Source: Actinomycetota bacterium (GTDB taxonomy: Bacteria > Actinomycetota > Actinomycetes > S36-B12). From it: a stretch of DNA of 64,000 nucleotides. The stretch spans positions 62,001 to 126,000 of the forward strand of contig JADKGE010000005.1 in NCBI GenBank assembly GCA_016717115.1, written 5' to 3'. Below the pieces are notes generated by a model, which saw only the letters and a list, made by a program, of their open reading frames with translations, did not search any database and was not told the origin of the DNA. A program made the translations under genes and the position numbers. Shown piece by piece: positions 7,983 through 17,608 of the stretch. The number at the start of each line of letters is the position of its first letter. Within the stretch, counting starts at the first letter, position 1.

Positions 7983-8432
7983 TCAGGCGCGCGCCTCCGC
8001 GGCACGCAGCCGGCCGGCCAGCACCTTGAGCATCGTCATGGCCGCCGTGGGGTTCTCCTTGAGCACCGGCGCGAACGCCCACGCCGTGAGCGCGAAGGCC
8101 TTCATGCCGTCCGGCCCAGCCGTGACCGTGGCCGAGCGGGGCTTCCCGTCGATCAACGACGTCTCGCCGAAGTACTGGCCCGCCTCGAGGGTCACTCGGT
8201 GGACCCCGTGCACCAGCACGTCGGCCGACCCTTCGAGGATCACGTAGAAGCAGACCCCCTCGGGGGAGAACGGCGCCCATCCGCTGACGCTGGAGCCCTC
8301 CTCCGTCACGGATTCACCCGGCTGGAACTGAGAGATCTTGCCCTCGGCCGCGATGTGCTTGATCGCCTTGTGCGGAAGCTCGGCGAACAGGTCGACTTCG
8401 GTCAGTCGCTGAAGGAGTACGTCATCGGTCAT
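7983..8432 (-). CDS. Stand-alone cyclic nucleotide-binding domain protein
   Basis: A 149-residue single cNMP-binding beta-roll with no attached HTH or catalytic domain. The phosphate-binding cassette region appears as GQYFGETSLIDGKPRSATV (near 95-113), with the conserved Gly-Glu and Arg that contact the cyclic phosphate. Probably a signalling adaptor responding to cAMP or cGMP. Partner unknown. The ATG at 8432 is preceded by TAGCCT at 6 nt, so it is likely leaderless. Confidence 0.85.
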   Translation of the reverse strand: MTDDVLLQRLTEVDLFAELPHKAIKHIAAEGKISQFQPGESVTEEGSSVSGWAPFSPEGVCFYVILEGSADVLVHGVHRVTLEAGQYFGETSLIDGKPRSATVTAGPDGMKAFALTAWAFAPVLKENPTAAMTMLKVLAGRLRAAEARA

Positions 8433-8438
8433 GCGTGG

Positions 8439-8444
8439 AGGCTA
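8439..8444 (-). promoter_or_regulatory. Putative -10 of the cNMP-binding gene (leaderless)
   Basis: Minus-strand TAGCCT lies 6 nt upstream of the ATG at 8432, the same geometry as the HNH promoters. No clear -35 is seen. Confidence 0.4.
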
Positions 8445-8486
8445 GTGGACAGATGCCCACCGGCACCGGAAGTTGCGCTGGTCCGT

Positions 8487-9083
8487 TCAGATCGCGGCAA
8501 GCATGGCCTTCACGAGCGCGGTGGCCTGTGCCTCGGTGATCATCCCCGTGACATCGACGAAGTAGTCGCCTTCGACCGCCAGCAACTGCAGCACCCCCAC
8601 GTCGTAGGTGATGAGAGTCGCCTTGTCGCCGACCCCCGACACGTCCGTCAGGGTGGCGTCAAGTCCGGACTTCTCGACCGCGGCCAGAGTCGCGTCGTAG
8701 TCCACTGCCACCTCGACGCCCAGGATCGTGCCATCGGGCAGCGTGCAGACCTTCCGCATCTCCGGGGACGGACCTTGCACTGTCCCCTCACCCGGAGCGG
8801 CACCCAGGATGCTGGCCAACTCGTCCTGGGACAGCAGGCCGCACGGGTCAGGCACGCCGCCGGTGGTCTCGTTCTCGGCCGTGTCGTCGGCCACCGCGCT
8901 CGCACTGGGCGCGGCCGCGCTCGGCGCTTCGGCAGCCTCACCGGCCGCCACGCTCGCCGCCGCGCTGACAACCGGCGTTGCCTCACCCGATTGAGACCCG
9001 CCACCGCACGCGGTGAGCAACCCGATCATCGCAACAGCCGAAGCCGCGACCGTCGCATAGTGGACCACCACATGGCTCCGCAT
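8487..9083 (-). CDS. Secreted lipoprotein, DUF3558-like
   Basis: A 198-residue predicted lipoprotein. The ATG at 9083 has GGGAGG 5 nt upstream. A hydrophobic signal ends in the lipobox LLTAC with Cys26 as lipidation site, followed by a flexible Ala/Ser/Thr-rich linker. The mature domain opens with DPCGLLSQDELASILG and contains GVGDKA, the pattern seen in DUF3558-type actinobacterial lipoproteins. Function unknown; no neighbouring partner is evident. Confidence 0.75.
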   Translation of the reverse strand: MRSHVVVHYATVAASAVAMIGLLTACGGGSQSGEATPVVSAAASVAAGEAAEAPSAAAPSASAVADDTAENETTGGVPDPCGLLSQDELASILGAAPGEGTVQGPSPEMRKVCTLPDGTILGVEVAVDYDATLAAVEKSGLDATLTDVSGVGDKATLITYDVGVLQLLAVEGDYFVDVTGMITEAQATALVKAMLAAI

Positions 9084-9193
9084 GGCTTCCTCCCCAGGAG
9101 GCCTCTGCACTGAGAGGCAACGTCACCCATGGTAGGGGCCGAAGAGGGCCATTCCTCGATCGTGGACGAGCGCACACGATCACCTCGCGACGA

Positions 9194-10456
9194 TCACCTC
9201 GCGACCAGCGCCCCGTCGATAACGGCCCGGAAGTCGACGGTCGCGTCGATGCTCGTCAACAGGGCGAGCATGCCTGTCACCGCCCGATGCTCGAGGAGGA
9301 GGCCGGGTGGGAAGGCGAGCTTCCCCACGTCCTGCATCGACGCCGCGGGGTCGGTCCACCCGTCGGCCCGCCCCGTCATCCACTCCTTCGAGAACCGGAA
9401 CTCGTCCTGCGTGTAGGGCGTGATGTCGAGGGCGAGGATGCGCGAGAGCTCGTCGGCGCTCGTAGAGTCAACGATCATCCCGACCTCGAGCCACAGCCGC
9501 CGGACGGCCTCGAGATCACCGTCCGCGGCCAGGACGAAGGTGCGCGCGAACAGGTCGGTGAAGGCGCCGGCTGGATGACCGACCGATCCGAAGTCGAGGA
9601 CTCCCAGCGACCCGTCGTCCAGCAGGCGGTAGTTGCCGGGGTGCGGGTCCGCATGCACGGCGCCGACGAGGTGCGCAGACCAGAGCGTGAACCGCGCCAG
9701 TCCACGTCCCGTCGCGTCCCGCTGCTCGGCGGTGCCCGCGGCAAGGTCGGAGAAGGGCACACCGGGCAGCCACTCCGTCACCAGCAGCGTCGGCGAGGCG
9801 TGCAGCACGCGCGGGATCGTGATCATGCCCGGATGTGCCTCGTCCCAAGCGAGCCGGAACCGCTCCTGCCATGCCGCCTCACGGGTGTAGTCGAGCTCCT
9901 CCCACAGGCGGTCCGCGTGCTCGTCGAGCAGCGACTTGACATCGAGGGTGGGGAACAGACGGTGGATCAGCGGGACGAACGTGCGCAGCTGCAGCATGTC
10001 GGCGCGAACGATGCGATGGGCGTCGGGGTACTGGATCTTCACCGCGATGCGGGTTCCGTCCGGCCACGTGCCGCTGTGCACCTGGCCGAGGCTGGCCGCA
10101 GCGATCGCCTCACGGTTCACGACAGTGCCGGGGGGCAGTCCGACGACGAGTGGGGCCACCTTCTCCCACGGTCGCGGCTGCGCGTTCTCATACAGCTGGG
10201 TGAGAGACCCGAGCATCGCAGCCTGCTCGGGCGGCAGAGTGGAGGAGAACAGCGCAAGGATCTGTCCGAACTTCAGCGCCGGGCCGCGGGCCTTGGCCAG
10301 CGCGAACGTCAGGGATTCGACGGAGGCCTGCATGGCATTGGCGTAGGCCGTGTCCTTGTCTGCGCCGAACGCCGTCGCCGTGGCCGCCGAGGCGAATCGG
10401 GCACCGGTCTTGACGGGCACCGCCGCGAGCGATGCCGCACGAGAGAAGAGCCCCAT
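9194..10456 (-). CDS. ABC1/UbiB family atypical kinase
   Basis: A 420-residue protein of the ABC1/ADCK/UbiB protein-kinase-like family. The KxGQ-containing motif LKFGQ is at 61-65, the Ala-rich nucleotide loop AAASLGQVH near 120, a catalytic-loop-like HADPHPGN near 270, and the metal-binding LDFGS shortly after. Such ATPases support quinone or lipid metabolism; no substrate is evident here. The ATG follows GAGGAGAGGA, a strong ribosome site. It starts 24 bp after the diguanylate cyclase stop and may share its transcript. Confidence 0.88.
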   Translation of the reverse strand: MGLFSRAASLAAVPVKTGARFASAATATAFGADKDTAYANAMQASVESLTFALAKARGPALKFGQILALFSSTLPPEQAAMLGSLTQLYENAQPRPWEKVAPLVVGLPPGTVVNREAIAAASLGQVHSGTWPDGTRIAVKIQYPDAHRIVRADMLQLRTFVPLIHRLFPTLDVKSLLDEHADRLWEELDYTREAAWQERFRLAWDEAHPGMITIPRVLHASPTLLVTEWLPGVPFSDLAAGTAEQRDATGRGLARFTLWSAHLVGAVHADPHPGNYRLLDDGSLGVLDFGSVGHPAGAFTDLFARTFVLAADGDLEAVRRLWLEVGMIVDSTSADELSRILALDITPYTQDEFRFSKEWMTGRADGWTDPAASMQDVGKLAFPPGLLLEHRAVTGMLALLTSIDATVDFRAVIDGALVAR

Positions 10457-10480
10457 CGGTCCTCTCCTCTCCTCAGCGGC

Positions 10481-12652
10481 TCATGCCGACGGGTCTAGCG
10501 GTGCCGATGGACCGTCACCGTGACCATACGTCACTCCGACCCCCTCGGCAGAATCCGACAGTGTCTCGCCGCCGCGCGACTGCTTCGCTGCATACATCGC
10601 CCTGTCGGCCCGAGCGACGATGACGTCCACGTCCTCGCCCGAGTATCCGAGAGTGGTGCCAACACTGATCGTCACGTGCGCTGGACCCGAGGGAAGGTCG
10701 ATGGGCATCGCCACAGCGCGTCGAATCTTGTCCACGATCGCCAGTGCTTCGGACTCGCCGTGCACCCCATCCAGGACGACAACCATCTCATCGCCGCCCA
10801 CCCGGCCGACGAGGTCGGCACGTCGGACCGTCGCACTGATCCTTTCGGCGACCGCGCGCAGCAGTGCGTCTCCGGCCGCGTGCCCCGCGGAGTCATTGAT
10901 GAACTTGAATCCATCGATGTCGCAGAAGAGAACGGCGAGCTGATCGCCGCCCTTGCGCTGCCTCCGGTTCGCCTTCTCGAGCCGGTCGAACAGCTCCTTT
11001 CGGTTGAGCAGCCCGGTCAGCTCGTCATTCCGCGCTCGTCGCTCGAGCTCCTCCTCCGCAGCGACCTCGCTGTCGACAAGGCGCAGTGAGACGACCGCCC
11101 GCTCCTGTTGGCCTGCGGTGTCCGTGTACGGACGGGCGTTCGCCTCCACCCAGTGGTACTTGCCGGGGCGGGTCAGCACTCGGATCCGCACCACCTGTGC
11201 CTCACCTCGCCGCACTGCCACTCCGGCCTGAGCGAACCACTCACGGTCATCGGGGTGGACGTAGCCGTCGATGCGGTGGCCGACCCAGTCCTCAACGGAC
11301 CAGCCGAGAGTCTCGCTGATGGACGGCGATACCCACATCACCTCGCGCGTCGTGATTCCCATCACGACGTCGGACGAGCTCTCGGCCATGAGCTGGAAGC
11401 GGTCCTTGGTGGCCTTCATCGCCTCGGCCGCGGCGAAGCGGTCGTCCACATCGCGCCACGTCAGGCTCACCGCCTCGCCCACGCGAACGGCACGAAGGTC
11501 GACTCGGCGAGTCTGCGTGGAACCGGCCAGGAGGAAGCTGAAGTCGTCGCGTCGCACCGGTTCACCGGTCGCCAGCATCCCGGCGTACATGTCGACCATC
11601 TCCTGTCCGCTGTCGACGGACACGAACGCGCGGAGCCGTGACATGAGCAAATGCTCGCGATCGATCCCCAGCTCGGCGCAGGCCGCATCGTTGACCTCAG
11701 CGTGGATGAAGTCGACGATCATGCCGGCCTCGTCACGCACCGGCACCAGTACCACGTGCGGATCAAGGAGCGAGTCGAGGGCCGCCTGCATGCGAGCACG
11801 ATGGGTCTCGGCGTCCTCACGTGCATGGACAAGATCGTCGACCAGGCGAAGGCAGACGACCAGGCTCGGGTGAGCGTCGCCGACATCAACCTGCCGGCCG
11901 CTTGCCGATACCCAGATGTAGCGATCGCCGATGACCCGCATCCTGACGAGGATCGGCGGCATCCGGTCCTCGCTGACGGCCGCCGCCGCCAGTGTGAGCG
12001 CGGCGGCGTCACGGTCATCGGGGTGGATCAGTTCCCACGGCTGCCTGCCCACCAGCGAGTCGGCCTCCCACCCGGTGAGCTGGAACGCCGACGGAGACAC
12101 CCAGTCGACCAGGCCGTTGCCACGGATCAACAGGACGACATCGGAGGCGTTCTCCGCGAGCAGCCGATAGCGCGATTCGCTGGTGGCGAGGGCCGCTACC
12201 GCGGCCCGTTCGGCTGAGATATCGCGCAACCCGACGACGAGGGCGCCCACGTCGCCATCGGTAACGACCGCATGACCGCGCGCCGACATCCACAGGAACG
12301 CACCGTCGCGCTTGCGGAATCGCAGTTGGATGGGTTGCAGCGGTACCTGTTTGACGACGCAGTCGGCGAGGGCGAGCAGCGCGCCCTCGCGATCCTCCTC
12401 GTGGACGAGTTCCCACGGGCGGGTCCCGACCAGCTCCGCCGGGCTCCAGCCCGAGACGGACGTGACCGACGGCGACACCCACCTCAGGAGGCCGTCACCA
12501 TGAACCAGGAAGACGACGTCGGACGCGTTCTCGGCGAGCAGCCTGAAGTGGTCGTCGCCCGCGCCCAGATGAACCGCGCCGGACGCCGGACCAGACGACG
12601 TGCCGTGGAGCCGCTGGTGCATCCGCCTGGGGACGGGTGAGGTTGTGGACAT
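10481..12652 (-). CDS. Multi-PAS diguanylate cyclase (GGDEF domain)
   Basis: A 723-residue soluble sensor with no membrane segment. Three clear PAS domains each begin with a xxAExSSDVV/AENASDVV-type segment and include a WVSPS motif (first two near 30-280, another near 420-545). A divergent PAS-like region lies between the second and third, around 290-410. The C-terminal GGDEF domain carries GGDEM at about 619, and RRAD five residues before it is an intact inhibitory I-site. Synthesises c-di-GMP from 2 GTP, presumably in response to a PAS ligand. The last residue of the signature is Met, not Phe, which is tolerated in some active enzymes. No EAL domain follows. The chosen ATG has GAGGT upstream. 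Confidence 0.88.
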   Translation of the reverse strand: MSTTSPVPRRMHQRLHGTSSGPASGAVHLGAGDDHFRLLAENASDVVFLVHGDGLLRWVSPSVTSVSGWSPAELVGTRPWELVHEEDREGALLALADCVVKQVPLQPIQLRFRKRDGAFLWMSARGHAVVTDGDVGALVVGLRDISAERAAVAALATSESRYRLLAENASDVVLLIRGNGLVDWVSPSAFQLTGWEADSLVGRQPWELIHPDDRDAAALTLAAAAVSEDRMPPILVRMRVIGDRYIWVSASGRQVDVGDAHPSLVVCLRLVDDLVHAREDAETHRARMQAALDSLLDPHVVLVPVRDEAGMIVDFIHAEVNDAACAELGIDREHLLMSRLRAFVSVDSGQEMVDMYAGMLATGEPVRRDDFSFLLAGSTQTRRVDLRAVRVGEAVSLTWRDVDDRFAAAEAMKATKDRFQLMAESSSDVVMGITTREVMWVSPSISETLGWSVEDWVGHRIDGYVHPDDREWFAQAGVAVRRGEAQVVRIRVLTRPGKYHWVEANARPYTDTAGQQERAVVSLRLVDSEVAAEEELERRARNDELTGLLNRKELFDRLEKANRRQRKGGDQLAVLFCDIDGFKFINDSAGHAAGDALLRAVAERISATVRRADLVGRVGGDEMVVVLDGVHGESEALAIVDKIRRAVAMPIDLPSGPAHVTISVGTTLGYSGEDVDVIVARADRAMYAAKQSRGGETLSDSAEGVGVTYGHGDGPSAPLDPSA

Positions 12653-12705
12653 GCCGCACCTCACCCGGGCCGGTCAGTCCGTGACGTTCCACGCTACTCC
12701 CCCGT

Positions 12706-12722
12706 GCCCCCAGTTCAGGGGC
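12706..12722 (-). terminator. Hairpin after the ABC permease gene
   Basis: GCCCC, a 7-base loop and GGGGC form a stem 12-30 nt downstream of the permease stop. There is no U-tract, as is common in GC-rich actinobacteria. Weak support. Confidence 0.35.
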
Positions 12723-12734
12723 CAGAGCGGGCTC

Positions 12735-15266
12735 TCACTCGGTGGAGATCGCCTCGAGGACGTTAAGGCGGCCGGCGCGGAAGGCGGGCCAGAGGGCGGC
12801 GAGGATCCCCACCACGCCGGCGAGCACGAGGAAGGCGACCAGCCCGAGCCACGGCACGTCCAGCACCTCGATGCCTTGATCGACGAGGGTGCGCTGCAGC
12901 GCCACGGCGAACCAGAGCCCCAGGAGCAGGCCGACGACCGCGCCATAGACCGCGATGACGAGGGCCTCGAGGACGACCATCGAGCGGATCTGACGCCGCA
13001 GTGCGCCGACTGCGCGGAGCATCCCGATCTCGCGCGTCCGCTCGACGACGGACAGCACGAGGGTGTTGACGATGCCCAGGATGGCGATGAGGATCGCAAG
13101 GCTGAGCAGCATGACCATGACCAGGAGGATCTGGTTGACCCCGGATGTGATCTGCTCCTTGAACTCGGCTTGGCTCTGCACCTGCACGGTCGGAAAGGCG
13201 GCCAACGCTGCGGTGACGTCGGCCTGCACCGTGGTGAGATCGGCACCATCGACGGCCTTGGCGTAGATGAACGAGTCGCCCATCTCGACGCCGGCCGGCA
13301 CGAGCGCAGCGCTGCTGACCACGAAACCGCTGAACGCCCCCGCCGGCTCGTAGATGCCGGTGACCGTGAAGTCCGCCGAGCCCGTCTGCAGCAGCACCGT
13401 CGCCATGTCGCCCATCGCCAGTCCTGCGTCCGCGGCCGACTGCGCGTCGACGGCCATGCCCCCTGACTCGAGCCCGTCCAGCGCCCCGGACGTGAACGTG
13501 AGGGACGCCATGTCGGTCCACGTCTCGGGATCCACGCCCACCAGCGCCGCGTCCGTGCCGTTCACCTGCGCGGGCAGGAGCTTCACGGGCGAGACCGACG
13601 CCACCCCGGGCACGGTGGCCACGTCGAGGGCGACCTGCTCGGGGAAGGGCCGCTGGGTCTGGTTGGAGATGAGGAACTCGGCGCCGATGGTGCGATCGAT
13701 CACCTGGTTGATCGACGACTTGGCCGATGTCGCAAAGATGGTGAGCGCCGTGACGAGGGCGAGACCGATCATGAGCGCAGATGCCGTCGCGGCGGTGCGA
13801 CGCGGTTGCCGCTCGGCGTTCTGCAGGGCGAGCGACCCGATGGTCCCGAACATCCGGGGGAAGGCGAAGCCCAGCACCCGAACGAGCGGCCCGGCGATCG
13901 CCGGGCTGACCACGATCGCACCGACGAGTGCAGCCACGACGCCGATCCCGACGAGCTGTGAGCCTGAAGCGCCGCCGGCGGACGCCCCCGCAGCCATGGC
14001 GGCGAGGCCGCCGAGCAGCAAGACGCCGCCGGCGATGGCGCGAAGGCGCAGCGAGCGCGCGGGCAGGGCGATGTCGTCGCGCAAGGCCGCCATCGGCGGA
14101 ATGCGCGAGGCCCGGAGCGCGGGCGCAAGGGCGGCGACGACCGTGACCAGGACGCCGATGAGCAGGCCGACGATCACCGTGCGCGGCAGGAGGACGAGCC
14201 CCTCGGTGGGGATGTCGGCACCGATCGCGCGGAACAGCCCCTCCAGCCCGAACGCGACGGCGACGCCGACGCCCAGCCCGAGCACCGCCCCGACCAGCCC
14301 CACGCCGAACGACTCGGCGATGAGCGAGCGGAGCACCTGCCCGCGTGTCGCACCAAGCGCCCTGAGCAGGGCGAGCTCCCGGCTGCGCTGGGCGACAAGC
14401 ATGGAGAACGTGTTGAGGATGATGAAGGTGCCGACGAACAGGGCTATCCCGGCGAACACGAGCAGGAAGATGTTGATGAACGCCAAGCCCGCCGTGATGT
14501 CGGCCGCGGCCTGGTCCGCCGCCTCCTTGCCGGTGCGAACAGTCGCGCTGGCACCGACAACCGCGCCGACGTCTGCAGCGAGCGCCTCCTGGGTGACACC
14601 GTCGGCCGCGACCAGGTCGATCTCCGTGTAGCCGCTCTTCCCGCCCAGCAGGAGCTGCTGTGCCGTCGCGGTGTCGAAGGCGGCGATCGTCGCGCCCGCC
14701 AGATTGCCGGACGTGCCGTATCTGAAGATGCCGACGAGTGTGGCCGTCAGTGCGCCTTGCGGAGCGACGAGCGAGACCTCGTCCCCCACGGCGTATCCGG
14801 CCTTGTCCGCCGAGACCGAGTCGAGTGCGACTTCGCCCCCAGCCGTCGGGCCACGACCCTCCGTGAGGCGGTAGGGCGTGAGGTCCTCGTCATCGTTCCA
14901 GTTGCTGCCGAACTGCGGCGCGCCCGTGGTGCCGAGGACTGCTCCGGCGGAGTCGATGATGGCGACGCCGTCGGCGAAGACCTGACCGCCCGCCTTCGCG
15001 ACGCCCTCGACGACGGCGACTTCGTCGAGCAGCGCCGCCGGTAACGTGGCCACGGTTCCGGCGAAGCCGCTCGACTGCACGTCCTCGGAAGGCGCGATGA
15101 CGACATCACTCGTCGTGTCGGCGAACAGGCCCGTGAACGTCTGGTTGAGGGTGTCGGTGAAGATCAGGGTGCCCACGACGAAGCCGACGCCGAGCACGAT
15201 CGCGACTCCGGAGAGGACGAGACGCAGCTTGTGGTGCAGCAGACTCCGCCAGGCGCTGCGCAGCAT
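12735..15266 (-). CDS. MacB/FtsX-type ABC transporter permease
   Basis: An 843-residue permease with two FtsX modules: an N-terminal helix, an extracellular core domain, three helices (roughly 260-390), a connecting hydrophobic pair around 405-450, then another helix-core-three-helix unit ending near 830. Repeated segments such as RSRELALLRALGATRGQVLRS and RTREIGMLRAVGALRRQI are the coupling regions of the family. Works with the ATPase encoded 4 bp upstream to move lipids, lipoproteins or peptides, or to transmit force, at the cell membrane. The substrate is unknown. Confidence 0.92.
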   Translation of the reverse strand: MLRSAWRSLLHHKLRLVLSGVAIVLGVGFVVGTLIFTDTLNQTFTGLFADTTSDVVIAPSEDVQSSGFAGTVATLPAALLDEVAVVEGVAKAGGQVFADGVAIIDSAGAVLGTTGAPQFGSNWNDDEDLTPYRLTEGRGPTAGGEVALDSVSADKAGYAVGDEVSLVAPQGALTATLVGIFRYGTSGNLAGATIAAFDTATAQQLLLGGKSGYTEIDLVAADGVTQEALAADVGAVVGASATVRTGKEAADQAAADITAGLAFINIFLLVFAGIALFVGTFIILNTFSMLVAQRSRELALLRALGATRGQVLRSLIAESFGVGLVGAVLGLGVGVAVAFGLEGLFRAIGADIPTEGLVLLPRTVIVGLLIGVLVTVVAALAPALRASRIPPMAALRDDIALPARSLRLRAIAGGVLLLGGLAAMAAGASAGGASGSQLVGIGVVAALVGAIVVSPAIAGPLVRVLGFAFPRMFGTIGSLALQNAERQPRRTAATASALMIGLALVTALTIFATSAKSSINQVIDRTIGAEFLISNQTQRPFPEQVALDVATVPGVASVSPVKLLPAQVNGTDAALVGVDPETWTDMASLTFTSGALDGLESGGMAVDAQSAADAGLAMGDMATVLLQTGSADFTVTGIYEPAGAFSGFVVSSAALVPAGVEMGDSFIYAKAVDGADLTTVQADVTAALAAFPTVQVQSQAEFKEQITSGVNQILLVMVMLLSLAILIAILGIVNTLVLSVVERTREIGMLRAVGALRRQIRSMVVLEALVIAVYGAVVGLLLGLWFAVALQRTLVDQGIEVLDVPWLGLVAFLVLAGVVGILAALWPAFRAGRLNVLEAISTE

Positions 15267-15270
15267 CGGA

Positions 15271-16047
15271 CTACGACCTCCGACCCTTGCCGTCGAAGCC
15301 CTTCATCCTGTCCAGTACGCGGTCGGCCGTGGGCTCGTCCATGGTGTCGACGATGCGGCCGTCGGCCAGGAAGAGGACGTGATCGGCATAGGAGGCAGCG
15401 GTCGGGTCGTGAGTGACCATGACGATGGTCTGACCGAAGTCGTCGACGCTGCGGCGCAGGAAGGACAGCACCTCGGCCCCGGCCCTCGAGTCGAGGTTGC
15501 CGGTCGGCTCGTCCGCGAAGATGATCTGCGGACGGCTGGCCAGGGCCCGCGCCGCAGCCACCCGCTGCTGCTGGCCTCCGGAGAGCTGGCTCGGGCGGCT
15601 CGAGAGCCGGTCGCGCAGGCCGATCGTGTCGATGACCCCGTCGACCCAGGCCTGGTCGACCTTGCGACCGGCGATGTCCATCGGCAGGGTGATGTTCTCG
15701 AGTGCCGACAGGGTGGGCACGAGGTTGAAGGCCTGGAAGACGAAGCCGACGGCGTCGCGTCGAAGGCGCGTCAGCTCGTTGTCCCTCAGCTTGGTGAGGT
15801 CCACATCGCCGATGTAGACCGTGCCAGATGTCGCGGAGTCGAGTCCGGCGCAGACATGCATCAGCGTTGACTTCCCTGATCCGGACGGGCCCATGATCGC
15901 GGTGTACCGACCTCGATCGAAGTCGACGGAGACGGAATCGAGCGCCGTGACGGCCGTCTCCCCCGTGCCGTAGACCTTCGTCAGGTCGACCGCTCGTGCG
16001 GCGGGACCGGGCGGCGAGGATTCGAGGCCCTCGGCAGCGGTGCTCAT
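15271..16047 (-). CDS. ABC transporter ATP-binding protein (MacB/LolD-like)
   Basis: A 258-residue ATPase. Walker A is GPSGSGKST, the signature is LSGGQQQR, Walker B is IIFADEPTGNLD, and the switch His is in VTHD. The ADEPTGNLDSRAG wording is typical of MacB/LolD-type partners of FtsX-fold permeases. I chose the ATG at 16047 because GGGAGG lies 5 nt upstream; an ATG at 16071 is in frame but lacks a site. Four bp separate it from the permease gene, so the two form one exporter operon. Confidence 0.93.
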   Translation of the reverse strand: MSTAAEGLESSPPGPAARAVDLTKVYGTGETAVTALDSVSVDFDRGRYTAIMGPSGSGKSTLMHVCAGLDSATSGTVYIGDVDLTKLRDNELTRLRRDAVGFVFQAFNLVPTLSALENITLPMDIAGRKVDQAWVDGVIDTIGLRDRLSSRPSQLSGGQQQRVAAARALASRPQIIFADEPTGNLDSRAGAEVLSFLRRSVDDFGQTIVMVTHDPTAASYADHVLFLADGRIVDTMDEPTADRVLDRMKGFDGKGRRS

Positions 16048-16157
16048 GTCGGCCTCCCGTCGGCTTTGCACGAGCCGGCGAACGCGCCTCGTGCCGTCAT
16101 CCTAGGTCGGTGGGAGCGGGCTCGCCCCGGTCGGAGATGAGTCCCGGACGACGCGCG

Positions 16158-16163
16158 TATGGT
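16158..16163 (+). promoter_or_regulatory. Putative -10 of the GT4 gene (leaderless)
   Basis: TATGGT lies 6 nt before the ATG at 16170, in the divergent gap from the ABC operon. Confidence 0.4.
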
Positions 16164-16169
16164 CGACGC

Positions 16170-17201
16170 ATGCGGATCGGTGTCATTGCGTCCATCGCTC
16201 ACCGACTCCCGCCACGCGGCTATGGGCCCTGGGAGCAGATCGCCTCGACGCTCACCGAGGGCTTCGTCGCACGGGGCCACGACGTGACGCTCTTCGCCAC
16301 GGCCGACTCGCTGACGACGGCGAACCTGCACGGGACGGCGCCGACGGGCTACGAGGAGGACAGGGAGCAGGACGCCAAGGTGGCCGAGGCCCTGCACATC
16401 GCCGCGGCGTTCGAGAGGGCGCCGGAGTTCGACGTGCTGGCCAACCACTTCGACTTCCTGCCCCTGACCTACAGCCGCCTCGTCCGCACCCCCGTGGTCA
16501 CCACGATCCACGGGTTCTCGTCGGAGCGGATCGTCCCCGTGTTCCGCGCCTACGACGACATCGGTCACTTCGTGTCCATCAGCGATGCCGACCGGCACCC
16601 GGATCTCCACTACGCCGCCACGATCCACCACGGCATCGACACCACGCAGTTCACGTTCTCCCCCACCGTCGGCGCCTACCTGCTGTTCCTCGGCCGGATC
16701 CATCCCGACAAGGGCACGGACCTCGCCATCGAGATCGCCCGGCTCGCCGGCATGCCGCTGATCATCGCGGGAATCGTCCAGGACGAGGCCTACTACCGCG
16801 ACGTGGTCTCACCCCTCATCGACGGGGTGCGGGTGACGTACGTCGGACCTGTCGGGCCGGCAGAACGGGACGTGCTCCTCGGCGGTGCCGCAGCGCTACT
16901 CCACCCGATCCGGTTCGCCGAGCCGTTCGGCCTGTCCGTGGTCGAGTCGTTGGCCACCGGCACGCCGGTGATCGCGTATCCGCTCGGGTCCATGCCCGAG
17001 TTGCTGGAGGACGGTGCCACGGGCTTCCTCGTCGACGATGTCGACGCCGCCGTCCAGTCCGTCGCCAAGATCAGCGAGATCGATCGCGCCCACTGCCGTG
17101 CCGTGGCGGAAACCCGGTTCAGTGCCGATCGGATGATCGACGACTACCTCGGGCTGTTCGCGCGGATCCTCGACGAGTCGCCTGCGCGTCCGTCTGCCTA
17201 G
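16170..17201 (+). CDS. Glycosyltransferase family 4 (GT-B fold)
   Basis: A 343-residue GT-B glycosyltransferase. It starts MRIGVIASIAHRLPPRGYGP, where the PPRGYGP loop is the acceptor/donor glycine loop. The nucleotide-binding half contains LLFLGRIHPDKG and the EPFGLSVVESLATGTPVIAY segment with the E-x7-E retaining motif. Transfers a sugar from an activated donor to an unidentified acceptor. No export or polymerase gene is adjacent, so it is not in a clear polysaccharide cluster. Its TAG overlaps the stop of the convergent DUF2237 gene. Confidence 0.88.
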   Translation: MRIGVIASIAHRLPPRGYGPWEQIASTLTEGFVARGHDVTLFATADSLTTANLHGTAPTGYEEDREQDAKVAEALHIAAAFERAPEFDVLANHFDFLPLTYSRLVRTPVVTTIHGFSSERIVPVFRAYDDIGHFVSISDADRHPDLHYAATIHHGIDTTQFTFSPTVGAYLLFLGRIHPDKGTDLAIEIARLAGMPLIIAGIVQDEAYYRDVVSPLIDGVRVTYVGPVGPAERDVLLGGAAALLHPIRFAEPFGLSVVESLATGTPVIAYPLGSMPELLEDGATGFLVDDVDAAVQSVAKISEIDRAHCRAVAETRFSADRMIDDYLGLFARILDESPARPSA

Positions 17202-17596
17202 GGCTCCTCGGAGAGCATCGCGAGATCGTCGGGCACGTCCACCGAGCACTCCCTCAGTGCTGCAATCGGCACGCTGGCCAGCGCCGCCTCGTTCGTGGCC
17301 TGAAGAACGACGGGTGCGGCCGCGCCGGCCTCGTAGGACTGCAGCCACCGGTCGGCACAGACGCCCCACCGATCGCCGGGCTGGAGCCCTGGGAAGCCGT
17401 ACTGCGGCATGGGGGTCGACAGGTCGTTGCCGACCGCCTTCTGGTGCTCGAGGAACTCCGAGGTGACGACCGCGCAGACGGTGTGGGAGCCGACGTCCTC
17501 CGGGCCGGTGTTGCAGTAGCCGTCGCGGTAGAACCCGGTCAGGGGCTCAAGGCCGCAGGCCTGCAGATCTCCGCCGAGGACGTTCTTCTGCTCCAT
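17198..17596 (-). CDS. DUF2237 family protein
   Basis: A 132-residue protein matching the DUF2237 pattern nearly throughout: NVLGGDLQACG, TGFYRDGYCNTG, GSHTVCAVVTSEFL, GNDLSTPMP, FPGLQPGDRWGVCADRW and PVVLQATNEAAL. The family is widespread and of unknown function. It is transcribed towards the glycosyltransferase and overlaps it by 4 bp at the stops. TAGGCT lies 6 nt before the ATG, so the mRNA is likely leaderless. Confidence 0.88.
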   Translation of the reverse strand: MEQKNVLGGDLQACGLEPLTGFYRDGYCNTGPEDVGSHTVCAVVTSEFLEHQKAVGNDLSTPMPQYGFPGLQPGDRWGVCADRWLQSYEAGAAAPVVLQATNEAALASVPIAALRECSVDVPDDLAMLSEEP

Positions 17597-17602
17597 CCTG
17601 CG

Positions 17603-17608
17603 AGCCTA
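17603..17608 (-). promoter_or_regulatory. Putative -10 of the DUF2237 gene (leaderless)
   Basis: Minus-strand TAGGCT is 6 nt from the ATG at 17596. No -35 was recognised. Confidence 0.4.
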
